Below are positions 16,889 through 24,917 of a stretch of 64,000 nucleotides of DNA, one piece after another; the first letter of the stretch is position 1, and the number at the start of each line of letters is the position of its first letter. This DNA comes from Nonomuraea typhae. Its GTDB lineage: Bacteria > Actinomycetota > Actinomycetes > Streptosporangiales > Streptosporangiaceae. The DNA lies in NCBI RefSeq assembly GCF_009760925.1, contig NZ_VRLV01000005.1, positions 310,001 through 374,000 on the forward strand, in the 5' to 3' direction. A program made the translations under genes and the position numbers. Under the pieces are notes generated by a model. The model did no database searches. It saw only the letters and a list, made by a program, of their open reading frames with translations, and was not told the DNA's origin.

Positions 16889-18742
16889 GTGAATCTCAAG
16901 CGAGGACCTGGAGCCGAGCCCTACACCTTGCGGATGCCCGCCGGCCGGCCCGGCGTGAGCTGGCAGCTCCCCGAAGAGACCGACCCCGAGGTGGCCCTGC
17001 CCTGCGTCGTCCTGCTGGATCGGACGGGACTGGCCGAGTTCGCCGTCCTCCAGCGCGGCCTGCGCACCCTCGGCGTGCCGAGCCTGCGCATCGACGCCGG
17101 CGCGATCGCCAGCCTCAAGATCATCAGCCAGCCCGACGACGGCTCGCTGACCGTGGACGGCCGCCGCATCATCCCCACCCTCACCTGGGTGCGGCACTTC
17201 TCCTCGCGGGCCATCCCCGGAGGGAACGGCTCGGCCCTGTCGCTGTTCCGGGCCGACTCGTGGTGCGCGCTCGTCGACCAGGTGTCCTCGCTGTCGGCCG
17301 TACGGTTGCCCGACGGCACCGACCCCGGCAGGCTCGTCCAGCTCTACAGCGCGGCCAGGGCCGGCATCCGCACCCCCAGAACGATCATCACCACCGACCC
17401 GGCGGCGGCCAGCGCCGAACTGGCCACCGACCGGGTCGTCGTCAAGGCGCTCGACCGCCACTTCGTGGAGACCGAGCCGGGCACCATGGAGGCGATGTTC
17501 CCCGAGATCTTGGACGGCGCCGGCGCCAGGAACCTCCCCGCCCAGGAGATGCCGATGATCGTCCAGGAGTACGTGGAGCACTGGGCGGAACTGCGCGTCT
17601 ACCACCTGGACGGCGAGATCCTGGCCTTCCGCGTCCGCAAGCACTCACCCGAGGCGATCTGGCGCGACGCGGCCTCGGTCGCCGTCAGCCCCGTGATCGC
17701 CCCCGAGGCCGTCGCGGGAGCGGTCCAGCGGCTCGTCGGTCTCTGGGGCCTGCGCTACGGCGCCTTCGACTTCCTGCTGACCAAGGAAGGCCCGGTCTTC
17801 CTCGAGGTGAACTCGGAAGGCGACTGGCGCTGGTTCGAGTCCAAGGCCGGCGTGGACGACGTCTCGATCGCCGCCCTGTCGATGGTCCAGGACCTGCACC
17901 GGCAGGCGACCAGGGAAAGCCGCCCGACGATCGACCTCACCGGGTTCCTGATGCTCGGCACCGACAGAACCCGCCAGGCCAAGGACATGACGCCCGGCAT
18001 GGACGTGCGCGTGCTCGGCGCACTCGAGGTCCGGGTGTACGGCACGCTCGTGCACATCAGCGCGCGCAAGGCCCGCGTGCTGACCGCGATCCTGCTCTCC
18101 AACGCCAACCAGGTCGTCCCGACCGAGCAGCTCATCGACTCCCTGTGGGGCGAACGGCCACCGGCCACCGCCCGCAAGAACCTCCAGGTCTACGTCTCCA
18201 TGCTGCGCAGGAAGATCGGCGACCGGATCTCCTACGAAGGCTGGGGCTACCGGCTGGACGCCGGCTCCGACGAGTTCGACCTGCTCCGCTTCCGGCACCT
18301 GGCCACCGCGGGCCGCGACCTGCGCCGCCGTGGTGACGCCGACGCGGCCGCGGCCCTGCTCGACGAGGCCCTGAGCCTCTGGCGCGGGCAGCCGCTGGCG
18401 GAGTTCTCCGGCGTCCCGCTGATCGACGAGGCGGTCGGCAGGTTCACCGACCTGCACCTCGCCGTCAGCGAGGACTGGGCGGAGCTGGAGATCGAGCGCG
18501 GTGGCCACGTGGAAGCCCTGACCAGGCTCGACGATCTGGTCACCTACTTCCCGGGCCGTGAACGGCTGGTGGCCGCCCGCATGACGGCGCTCGCCGGCTG
18601 CGGAAGGGCACCCGAGGCGCTGTCCCAGTACGAGGCCGTGCGCCGGCACCTCGCTGTCGAACTCGGCATCGATCCGAGCCCAGTGCTTCGGAATCTGTAT
18701 GAGGAAATCCTCCAGGGCAAGGGTTTCCGTCAGTCCTGGTGA
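16889..18742 (+). CDS. ATP-grasp ligase fused to SARP transcriptional activator
   Basis: GTG 16889 follows GAGGCGGGGA; ATG 16835 and earlier codons are possible but run toward the operator. Residues 1 to about 370 are an ATP-grasp domain like those of graspetide (MvdC/MvdD) synthetases: RVVVKALDRHFVE, IVQEYVEHWAELRVY, YGAFDFLLTKEG and the metal-binding LEVNSEGDWRW. From about residue 372 there is a complete SARP: an OmpR-type winged helix (VRVLGALEVRV, then SLWGERPPATARKNLQVYVSMLRRKIG) and a BTAD domain ending LGIDPSPVLR. SARPs activate antibiotic clusters. The fusion suggests ligase activity or substrate binding is coupled to transcription, or that one polypeptide does both jobs. Confidence 0.88.
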   Translation: MNLKRGPGAEPYTLRMPAGRPGVSWQLPEETDPEVALPCVVLLDRTGLAEFAVLQRGLRTLGVPSLRIDAGAIASLKIISQPDDGSLTVDGRRIIPTLTWVRHFSSRAIPGGNGSALSLFRADSWCALVDQVSSLSAVRLPDGTDPGRLVQLYSAARAGIRTPRTIITTDPAAASAELATDRVVVKALDRHFVETEPGTMEAMFPEILDGAGARNLPAQEMPMIVQEYVEHWAELRVYHLDGEILAFRVRKHSPEAIWRDAASVAVSPVIAPEAVAGAVQRLVGLWGLRYGAFDFLLTKEGPVFLEVNSEGDWRWFESKAGVDDVSIAALSMVQDLHRQATRESRPTIDLTGFLMLGTDRTRQAKDMTPGMDVRVLGALEVRVYGTLVHISARKARVLTAILLSNANQVVPTEQLIDSLWGERPPATARKNLQVYVSMLRRKIGDRISYEGWGYRLDAGSDEFDLLRFRHLATAGRDLRRRGDADAAAALLDEALSLWRGQPLAEFSGVPLIDEAVGRFTDLHLAVSEDWAELEIERGGHVEALTRLDDLVTYFPGRERLVAARMTALAGCGRAPEALSQYEAVRRHLAVELGIDPSPVLRNLYEEILQGKGFRQSW

Positions 18743-18777
18743 ATCCGGAAACGGCCCGGACCCATAACCGGCGGCAT

Positions 18778-18791
18778 GGTATGGCCATACC
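18778..18791. promoter_or_regulatory. 14-bp perfect palindrome upstream of the LuxR-type gene
   Basis: GGTATGGCCATACC is a perfect inverted repeat in the 136-base gap between the ATP-grasp-SARP gene and the small LuxR-type gene. It could be an operator for either; no polyT follows, so it is not a typical terminator. Confidence 0.5.
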
Positions 18792-18878
18792 GTTGCTTAA
18801 GCGGTCGCTTCTAACTTTGCAGCGGAGACGCTCCGCGGGGAGTTTCTCCTGTCAAGGCGATCCGACCCGGGACTTCAC

Positions 18879-19130
18879 ATGGACTTGGCTTCCGACGGCC
18901 TGATAGATGATCGCGACAGAGCGCTGATAGTCATGCTGGCCAGGGGGTACACGACAACACGCATCGCTCGTGAGATGCACCTCAGCCGCTACACGGTCGC
19001 GGAACGCATCAGCAAGCTCCTCGACCGCTTCGAGTGCAGCAACCGCAGCCAGCTCGTGGCCTACTCCTACGTACACGAGGTCCTGCACGTCGGCAGCTGG
19101 CCGCCCATGCCCGGCGGCGCTGACCCGTGA
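18879..19130 (+). CDS. Stand-alone LuxR-type HTH regulator
   Basis: This 83-aa protein is little more than a GerE/LuxR helix-turn-helix: DRDRALIVMLARGYTTTRIAREMHLSRYTVAERISKLLDRFECSNRSQLVAYSY. There is no receiver or ligand domain. Its place just after the SARP gene suggests it helps control the RiPP cluster. Confidence 0.8.
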   Translation: MDLASDGLIDDRDRALIVMLARGYTTTRIAREMHLSRYTVAERISKLLDRFECSNRSQLVAYSYVHEVLHVGSWPPMPGGADP

Positions 19131-19174
19131 TACTCCCTTTCGCTCCCCTCGATAGGGAACGATAGGGTGCAAGC

Positions 19175-20014
19175 ATGAGCGCGATCTACAAGACCGAAGC
19201 CGGCGAGAACGAGATCCGGCACCGCTACCAGAAGGCCCTCGACGCCTGGCCGGTCCCCGCCGACCACCTCCGCCTGGCGACCCACCAGGGCGAGACCTTC
19301 GTCGTAGCCTCCGGCCCCGAACACGCCGCCCCGCTGGTCTTGCTGCACGGCTCCGGTACCAACGCCACCATGTGGCGCGGCGACGTCACCTCCTGGTCGC
19401 GCCATTTCCGCGTCTACGCCGTCGACCTCATCGGCGAGCCGGGGCTGAGCGCGCCCGCCCGCCCGCCGCTCGACTCCGACGCCTACGCGCGATGGCTCGA
19501 CGAGGTGCTGGACGCCCTCGGCATCGCCGCCGCCCCCATCGTCGCCACCTCGCTCGGCGGCTGGATGGCCCTGGACTACGCCACCCGCCGCCCCGACCGG
19601 GTGACCCGCCTGGCCCTGATGTGCCCGGGCGGCGTGGGCAGGACCAGATCGGCATGGCTGTTCAAGGCCATCGCGCTCAGCTTCTTCGGCCGCCGGGGCA
19701 TCCGCCGCTCCGCGCGCAGCGTCGCGGGCCTGGAGAACCTGCCCGACGAGTCCGTCCTCGACGACCTGGTGCTGACCTTCACCCAGTTCAAGCCACGCAC
19801 GGCCCGCCTGCCCAGGTTCTCCGACGAGACGCTGGGCAGCCTGACCCAGCCGCTCATGGTGACGGTCGGCGAGCGCGACGCCCTGTTCGACTCCGCCGAC
19901 ACCGCCGACCGCATCCGCCGCCGCGTCCCCCACGCGGAGGTGCGGTCGCTGCCCGGGGTCGGACACTCGATCTTCGGTCAGACCGACGCCATCCTGGCCT
20001 TCCTGTCGGACTGA
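19175..20014 (+). CDS. Alpha/beta-fold hydrolase
   Basis: This 279-aa protein has the alpha/beta hydrolase layout: the oxyanion segment VLLHGSGTNATMW, nucleophile Ser in ATSLGGW, Asp in GERDALFDSAD and His in GVGHSIFG. It has no signal peptide. It starts 44 bases after the LuxR-type gene on the same strand, so it may be co-transcribed. Substrate unknown; the family includes esterases and C-C hydrolases. Confidence 0.85.
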   Translation: MSAIYKTEAGENEIRHRYQKALDAWPVPADHLRLATHQGETFVVASGPEHAAPLVLLHGSGTNATMWRGDVTSWSRHFRVYAVDLIGEPGLSAPARPPLDSDAYARWLDEVLDALGIAAAPIVATSLGGWMALDYATRRPDRVTRLALMCPGGVGRTRSAWLFKAIALSFFGRRGIRRSARSVAGLENLPDESVLDDLVLTFTQFKPRTARLPRFSDETLGSLTQPLMVTVGERDALFDSADTADRIRRRVPHAEVRSLPGVGHSIFGQTDAILAFLSD

Positions 20015-20066
20015 CACCGGGGAGGGCTGGAAGATCGGCGTGCCGACGCCGCTCGGGCCCCCGTGA

Positions 20067-20096
20067 CGGGTGTCCCCGTTTCGGGTGTCCCCGTTT
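20067..20096. repeat. Tandem 15-bp repeat
   Basis: CGGGTGTCCCCGTTT occurs twice head to tail, about 60 bases upstream of the PRC-barrel gene. It may be a regulator site or a replication slippage product. Confidence 0.8.
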
Positions 20097-20158
20097 AACG
20101 CCCCACAGCCGGGCAGCAGCCCAGGACACACGTTCTCAACTCACACCAGGAGGTTCTT

Positions 20159-20506
20159 GTGTCTGATATGTGGAGCTACGGTTCCGGCGTCTACGACGAC
20201 GACACCCTGAACATCGTCGGCTTCGACGTCGAGGCCACCGACGGCTCGATCGGTTCCGTGGACGAGGCCCAGCACGAGGTCGGGTCACGCTACATCGTGG
20301 TCGACACCGGCCCGTGGATCTTCGGATCCAAGCACGTCCTGCCCGCCGGCACCGTTGTCCGGATCGACCCGCAGGAGCGCAAGGTCTACCTGGCACGGAC
20401 CAAGCAGGAAATCAAGGACGCGCCGAAGTACGACAAGGACACCTACCGCGACAGCTCCTACCGCGAGGAACTCGGCACGTACTACGGCCGCTATCCCAGC
20501 ATGTGA
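20159..20506 (+). CDS. PRC-barrel domain protein
   Basis: The GTG start follows CAGGAGG. The 115-aa protein contains a PRC-barrel (FDVEATDGSIGSVDEAQHEVGSRYIVVDTG...KHVLPAGTVVRIDPQERKVYL), then a charged Tyr-rich tail. PRC-barrel proteins of this size are common in actinomycetes, often linked to stress; their partners are not known. Confidence 0.88.
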   Translation: MSDMWSYGSGVYDDDTLNIVGFDVEATDGSIGSVDEAQHEVGSRYIVVDTGPWIFGSKHVLPAGTVVRIDPQERKVYLARTKQEIKDAPKYDKDTYRDSSYREELGTYYGRYPSM

Positions 20507-20551
20507 TCACCGGCGGGTTCGCCGGGCCGCTCTCGGGGCAGCGTGGGACCC

Positions 20552-21484
20552 ATGCCGCTTTATGGTTTGCACGCATCGCACGAACAGGTGCCTCCGAGCC
20601 GTCTGCTCGAGGCCGTAGCCGCGGCCGAGCAGGCGGGCTTCCAAGCCTTCATGTCTTCCGACCACTTTTCGCCCTGGAGCGTACGGCAGGGCCAGTCGGC
20701 CTTCGCCTGGTCCTGGCTGGGAGCGGCGATGGAGAGCACGTCGCTGCCCTGTGGCGTGGTCACCGCCCCCGGCCAGCGTTACCACCCGGCGATCGTCGCC
20801 CAGGCGATCGGCACGCTGGGCGCCATGTATCCCGGCCGGTTCTGGGCGGCGCTCGGCACCGGTGAGGCATCCAACGAGCACGTCACCGGTGACCGCTGGC
20901 CGCCGAAGGCGGTGCGGAAGGCCCGCCTGCTGGAGTGCGTGGAGGTGATCCGCGCGCTCCTGCGGGGCGAGGAGGTCACGCACGACGGCCTGGTCAGAGT
21001 CGACCGGGCCCGGGTGTGGACGCGTCCGGAGGAGCCGCCGGCCCTGGTGGGCGCGGCGGTGAGCGAGGAGACGGCCCGCTGGTGCGCCTCCTGGGCCGAC
21101 GGGCTGATCACGGTCGGGGGCCCGAAGGCGAACGACGTCGCCCGGGCCTACCGGGAGGCCGGGGGACGCGGGCCGCTGCGGGTGCAGGTTCACCTGAGCT
21201 GGGCGCCCACCCGGGAGGAGGCCGAGCGGATCGCGCACGATCAATGGCGTTCCAACGTCTTCCCGCCGCCGGCCTGCTGGGACATCGACAGCGTCGAGGT
21301 CTTCGACGCGGTCTCGGAGCACGTCACACCGGAACAGGTCGCGCAAGTGGTCCAGATATCCCACGAAATTTCGCACCATATCGAGATGCTGTCCCACTAC
21401 GAGCCCTTCACGGAGATCTATCTCCACCACGTCGGCAGGGAACAGCTCCCCTTCGTCGAAGCCTTCGCGAAGGCCCTGACATGA
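20552..21484 (+). CDS. LLM-class flavin-dependent oxidoreductase (non-F420 type)
   Basis: This 310-aa luciferase-like monooxygenase begins YGLHASHEQ and has the TIM-barrel segments FQAFMSSDHFSPW, HPAIVAQAIGTL and FWAALGTGEASNEHV. It resembles the group described as probable non-F420 flavinoid oxidoreductases (from memory). ATG 20552 fits the family start; GTG 20543 is in frame. Its stop overlaps the start of the GH13 gene (ATGA), so the two are translated together. Confidence 0.85.
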   Translation: MPLYGLHASHEQVPPSRLLEAVAAAEQAGFQAFMSSDHFSPWSVRQGQSAFAWSWLGAAMESTSLPCGVVTAPGQRYHPAIVAQAIGTLGAMYPGRFWAALGTGEASNEHVTGDRWPPKAVRKARLLECVEVIRALLRGEEVTHDGLVRVDRARVWTRPEEPPALVGAAVSEETARWCASWADGLITVGGPKANDVARAYREAGGRGPLRVQVHLSWAPTREEAERIAHDQWRSNVFPPPACWDIDSVEVFDAVSEHVTPEQVAQVVQISHEISHHIEMLSHYEPFTEIYLHHVGREQLPFVEAFAKALT

Positions 21485-23142
21485 GGCTCACCTACACCTC
21501 CGACCTGTGGTGGAAGAACGCCGTCGCCTACTGTCTCGACGTCGAGACCTTCAAGGACGGCAACGCCGACGGCGTCGGCGACTTCCGCGGCCTGACCCAG
21601 CAGATCGACTACCTGGCGGGCCTGGGCGTCACCTGCCTGTGGCTGATGCCGTTCTTCCCCACGCCCAACCGCGACGACGGCTACGACATCACCGACTTCT
21701 ACAGCGTGGACCCCCGCCTGGGCACGCTGGGGGACTTCGTGGAGTTCATGCGCACCGCCAAGGACCGCGGCCTGCGCGTGATCGCCGACCTGGTCGTCAA
21801 CCACACCTCCGACCGGCACCCGTGGTTCAAGCAGGCGCGCTCCGCGAAGGACAACCCCTACCGCGACTGGTACGTCTGGTCCGACACCCCCGAGCCCGAC
21901 GATCCGGAGCAGGTCGTCTTCCCCGACAAGGAGAACTCCTTCTGGGAGTTCGACAAGAAGAGCGGCCAGTACTACCTGCACAGCTTCTACAAGCACCAGC
22001 CCGACCTGAACGTCGCCAACCCCGAGGTGCGCGACGAGATCGCCAGGATCCTGGGCTTCTGGATGGAGCTGGGCCTGTCCGGCTTCCGCGTCGACGCCGT
22101 GCCGTTCCTGATCGAGAACGTCAACCCGAAGCTGCCCAGCCCCCACGACTTCCTGGCCGACCTGCGCGCCTTCATGGGCCGACGCGATGGCGGCTCCATC
22201 CTCCTCGGCGAGGTCAACCTCCCCTACAAGGACCTCATGGGCTACTTCGGCGGCGGCAACGGCACCGAGCTGACCATGTGCTTCGACTTCATCTCAATGC
22301 AGCGCGCCTGGCTCTCGCTGGCCCGCTGTGAGGCCGAGCCGCTGGCCTCCGCGCTGCGCGCGCGTCCCCGGCCGCCCAAGGACTGCCAATGGGGGATGTT
22401 CCTCCGCAACCACGACGAGCTCACTCTCGACAAGGTCACCGACGAGGAGCGCGAGGAGATCTTCGCCGCTTTCGGCCCCGAGAAGACCATGCAGATCTAC
22501 GGCCGCGGCCTGCGGCGCCGGCTGCCGACCATGCTCGGCGGCGATCTGCGGCGCGTCAAAATGGCCTACAGCCTGCTCTTCTCCCTGCCCGGCACCCCGG
22601 TGATCTTCTACGGCGAGGAGATCGGGATGGGCGAGAACCTCGACGCCGCAGGCCGCATGGCCGTCCGCACGCCGATGCAGTGGTCACCGGAGGGCGGCTT
22701 CAGCCCCGCCGAGCCCGACAGGCCCATGCCCGGCGGGGCGTACGCCCCCGATCGGGTGAACGTCGCCGACCAGAAGCGCCGGCCCGATTCGCTCCTGCGC
22801 TGGTTCCAGCTCCTCATCGAACGCTACCGGGAGTGCCCAGAACTGGCCTGGGGCGAGACGACCGTGCTCGACTCCGGCCATCCGGGAGTCCTGGCGCACC
22901 GCTGCGACGCCGACGGCGCCTCCGTCGTGGTCGTGCACAACTTCACCGACACCGCCACCGACGTCGACCTGAGCCTGGACGATCTGGGCGAGCACGTACT
23001 GACCGACCTGCTCACCGACGCCACGTTCGAGGTCGCGCGGAAGGGAGGGGTACGGCTGCCGCTGGACCCGCACGGTTCCCGCTGGCTGCGCGCCGCCCCG
23101 CCGAAGGTCGCGCCAGACGACGCCTCCGTCACATCACAGTGA
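21481..23142 (+). CDS. GH13 alpha-amylase family / trehalose synthase-like enzyme
   Basis: This 553-aa enzyme shows GH13 regions in order: DLVVNHTS, GFRVDAVPF (nucleophile Asp205), ILLGEVN (acid/base Glu244) and FLRNHDE (third carboxylate). A C-terminal beta domain follows from about residue 450. The start (SDLWWKNAVAYCLDVETFKDGN) and overall layout resemble maltose-to-trehalose synthases, but activity could be another alpha-glucoside conversion. The frame is open further upstream over the LLM gene; ATG 21481 is the real start. Confidence 0.88.
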   Translation: MRLTYTSDLWWKNAVAYCLDVETFKDGNADGVGDFRGLTQQIDYLAGLGVTCLWLMPFFPTPNRDDGYDITDFYSVDPRLGTLGDFVEFMRTAKDRGLRVIADLVVNHTSDRHPWFKQARSAKDNPYRDWYVWSDTPEPDDPEQVVFPDKENSFWEFDKKSGQYYLHSFYKHQPDLNVANPEVRDEIARILGFWMELGLSGFRVDAVPFLIENVNPKLPSPHDFLADLRAFMGRRDGGSILLGEVNLPYKDLMGYFGGGNGTELTMCFDFISMQRAWLSLARCEAEPLASALRARPRPPKDCQWGMFLRNHDELTLDKVTDEEREEIFAAFGPEKTMQIYGRGLRRRLPTMLGGDLRRVKMAYSLLFSLPGTPVIFYGEEIGMGENLDAAGRMAVRTPMQWSPEGGFSPAEPDRPMPGGAYAPDRVNVADQKRRPDSLLRWFQLLIERYRECPELAWGETTVLDSGHPGVLAHRCDADGASVVVVHNFTDTATDVDLSLDDLGEHVLTDLLTDATFEVARKGGVRLPLDPHGSRWLRAAPPKVAPDDASVTSQ

Positions 23143-23167
23143 CCCCAAACACGAAACCGCCCCTGCT

Positions 23168-23185
23168 CTGCTGAAGTCTCAGCAG
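23168..23185. terminator. Hairpin after the GH13 gene
   Basis: CTGCTGA and TCAGCAG form a 7-bp stem with a 4-base loop, 26 bases past the GH13 stop and just beyond the 3' end of the convergent tRNA. There is no clear U-run. Confidence 0.45.
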
Positions 23186-23206
23186 TTCAGAGGCGGTCTA
23201 GCTGGG

Positions 23207-23280
23207 TCGGGGTGGCGGGATTTGAACCCACGGCCTCTTCGTCCCGAACGAAGCGCGCTGCCAAGCTGCGCTACACCCCG
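23207..23280 (-). tRNA. tRNA-Pro (anticodon CGG)
   Basis: This 74-nt cloverleaf has acceptor arm CGGGGTG/CACCCCG, an anticodon loop TTCGGGA closed by CTTCG/CGAAG, and a T-arm with GTTCAAATC. The discriminator base is A and CCA is not encoded. It reads proline CCG codons. Confidence 0.95.
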
Positions 23281-23350
23281 GTGCACGCCCGTCTTGCGCG
23301 TGCCTCCGAAAGTCTAGCGGACTTCCCGTGTGCTTGTGACCGCATATTTC

Positions 23351-24271
23351 TCAGCGCCGCGGCACCAGGGTGAGCAGGGTGGCCTCCGGGAAGCAGGCGA
23401 ACCGGACGGGGGCGGTGGGGGAGGTGCCGAGGCCGGCGGAGACGTGGAGCCAGGCGGCGTCGTGGCGGCTCAGGCCCTTCACGCGGGCGCGGTCGATGCC
23501 GCAGTTGGTGACCAGGGCGCCGTAGAACGGGATGCAGACCTGGCCGCCGTGGGTGTGGCCGGCCAGGAGGAGCTGGTAGCCGTCGGCGGCGAAGCGGGTC
23601 ATGTTGCGCGGCTCGGGGGAGTGCATGACGCCCAGGCGGAGGTCGGCGTCCTCGGGGGCGGGGCCGGCGACGAGGTCGTAGCGGTCGCGGGAGATGTGGG
23701 AGTCGTGGATGCCGGCCACGGCCACGTCCAGGTTGGCGACCTTGATGCGGGCGGTGGTGTTGTTCATGTCCAGCCAGCCCTCGGCGGCCATGCCCTCGCC
23801 CAGTTCGCGCCAGGGGAGGGAGGGCACGTGCTGGCGGCGTTCGTTGCGGGAGGTGCGCCAGAGGTAGCGCAGCGGGTTCTTGACCACCGGGGCGTACAGG
23901 TCGTTGGAGCCGTAGACGAACAGGCCCGGACGGCCGAGCAGGGGCTCCAGGGCGTACAGCAGCGACGGGACGGCCTCCGGGTGGGCGATCGAGTCGCCGG
24001 TGTTCACGACCAGGTCGGGCTCGAGGGAGCCCAGGGAGCGGACCCAGTTGATCAATCTGGTACGGCCCGGCGTCAGGTGCAGGTCCGACAGGTGGAGGAT
24101 GCGGACCGGGCGTTGTCCACGGGCCAGAACCGGGACGTCGAACCGGCGCAGCCGGAACCAGTTGCGCTCGACGACCGAGGCGTAGCCGAGCCCGGCGGCG
24201 CCGAGACCCAGCAGGGACAGTGGTATGGCGACGGCTTTCCTCACCCATTCATGATGCCCGACATCCGGCAC
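23351..24271 (-). CDS. Membrane-anchored metallophosphoesterase
   Basis: This 306-aa protein has one N-terminal membrane segment (about 12-32) and then a calcineurin-like phosphoesterase domain: HLSDLHLTPG, VNTGDSI, YGSNDLY, and AGHTHGGQ near the end. The usual GNHD box is altered to GSND, so the canonical metal-bridging His here is changed or supplied elsewhere. GTG at about 24244 is an alternative start. Homologues are often found beside penicillin-binding protein genes in actinobacteria, as here. Substrate unknown. Confidence 0.88.
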   Translation of the reverse strand: MPDVGHHEWVRKAVAIPLSLLGLGAAGLGYASVVERNWFRLRRFDVPVLARGQRPVRILHLSDLHLTPGRTRLINWVRSLGSLEPDLVVNTGDSIAHPEAVPSLLYALEPLLGRPGLFVYGSNDLYAPVVKNPLRYLWRTSRNERRQHVPSLPWRELGEGMAAEGWLDMNNTTARIKVANLDVAVAGIHDSHISRDRYDLVAGPAPEDADLRLGVMHSPEPRNMTRFAADGYQLLLAGHTHGGQVCIPFYGALVTNCGIDRARVKGLSRHDAAWLHVSAGLGTSPTAPVRFACFPEATLLTLVPRR

Positions 24272-24304
24272 AAGGGGTGCCCGCCAAGCGGCAAGATGGA
24301 GCGC

Positions 24305-24760
24305 ATGAGCGCATTGAAGGACAAGCTGAAGGCCGATCTGACGGCCTCCCTGAAGAGCCGGGACGACACGCGCCTGCGGACGATCCGGATGGCCCTGGCC
24401 GCCGTCAACGTCGAGGAGGTCTCCGGCAAGGAGGCCAGGGAGCTGTCGGACGACGAGATCGTCAAGGTGCTGACGAAGGAGGCCAAGAAGCGGCGGGAGG
24501 CGGCTGAGGCGTTCTCTAACGCTGGCCGTACCCAGCAGGCGCAGGCGGAGCTGGACGAGCAGGCGGTGCTGGAGGAGTACCTTCCGGCGCAGCTGTCGGA
24601 CGAGGAGCTGAACGCGCTGGTGGAGGAGGCCATCGCGGAGAGCGGCGCCGAGGGGCCGAAGGCGATGGGCGCGGTGATGAAGGTCCTGAACCCGAAGGTG
24701 GCCGGCCGGGCCGAGGGCGGCCGGGTCGCAGCCGCCGTCCGCGCCCGCCTGTCCGCATAA
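24305..24760 (+). CDS. GatB/YqeY domain protein
   Basis: This 151-aa protein starts with the YqeY hallmark LKDKLKADLTASLKSRDDTRLRTIRMALAAV and ends with the domain's KAMGAVMKVLNPKVAGRAEGGRVAAAVRARL. YqeY resembles the C-terminal part of the GatB amidotransferase subunit and is thought to bind tRNA; its role is not settled. ATG 24305 is chosen because GGAG precedes it by 3-6 bases. Confidence 0.93.
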   Translation: MSALKDKLKADLTASLKSRDDTRLRTIRMALAAVNVEEVSGKEARELSDDEIVKVLTKEAKKRREAAEAFSNAGRTQQAQAELDEQAVLEEYLPAQLSDEELNALVEEAIAESGAEGPKAMGAVMKVLNPKVAGRAEGGRVAAAVRARLSA

Positions 24761-24881
24761 ATCCGTCTAAATCCGTCTAAATCCGCCACAAACACGGCTA
24801 AACACGGATAAATCCGCGCCCGCCTGCCCACTCGGCCACCCGACGCACCCCAGGTACGGCCGGGCCGTACCCCACGAACCA

Positions 24882-24912
24882 CGAGAGGCCCCCAGCGACC
24901 GGGAGCCTCTCG
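24882..24912. terminator. Bidirectional terminator between yqeY and the PBP gene
   Basis: CGAGAGGC and GCCTCTCG form an 8-bp stem in the gap where the two genes converge. Upstream, 24762-24800 carries short AT-richer repeats (AATCCGTCTA, twice). Confidence 0.75.
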
Positions 24913-24917
24913 AGTGG

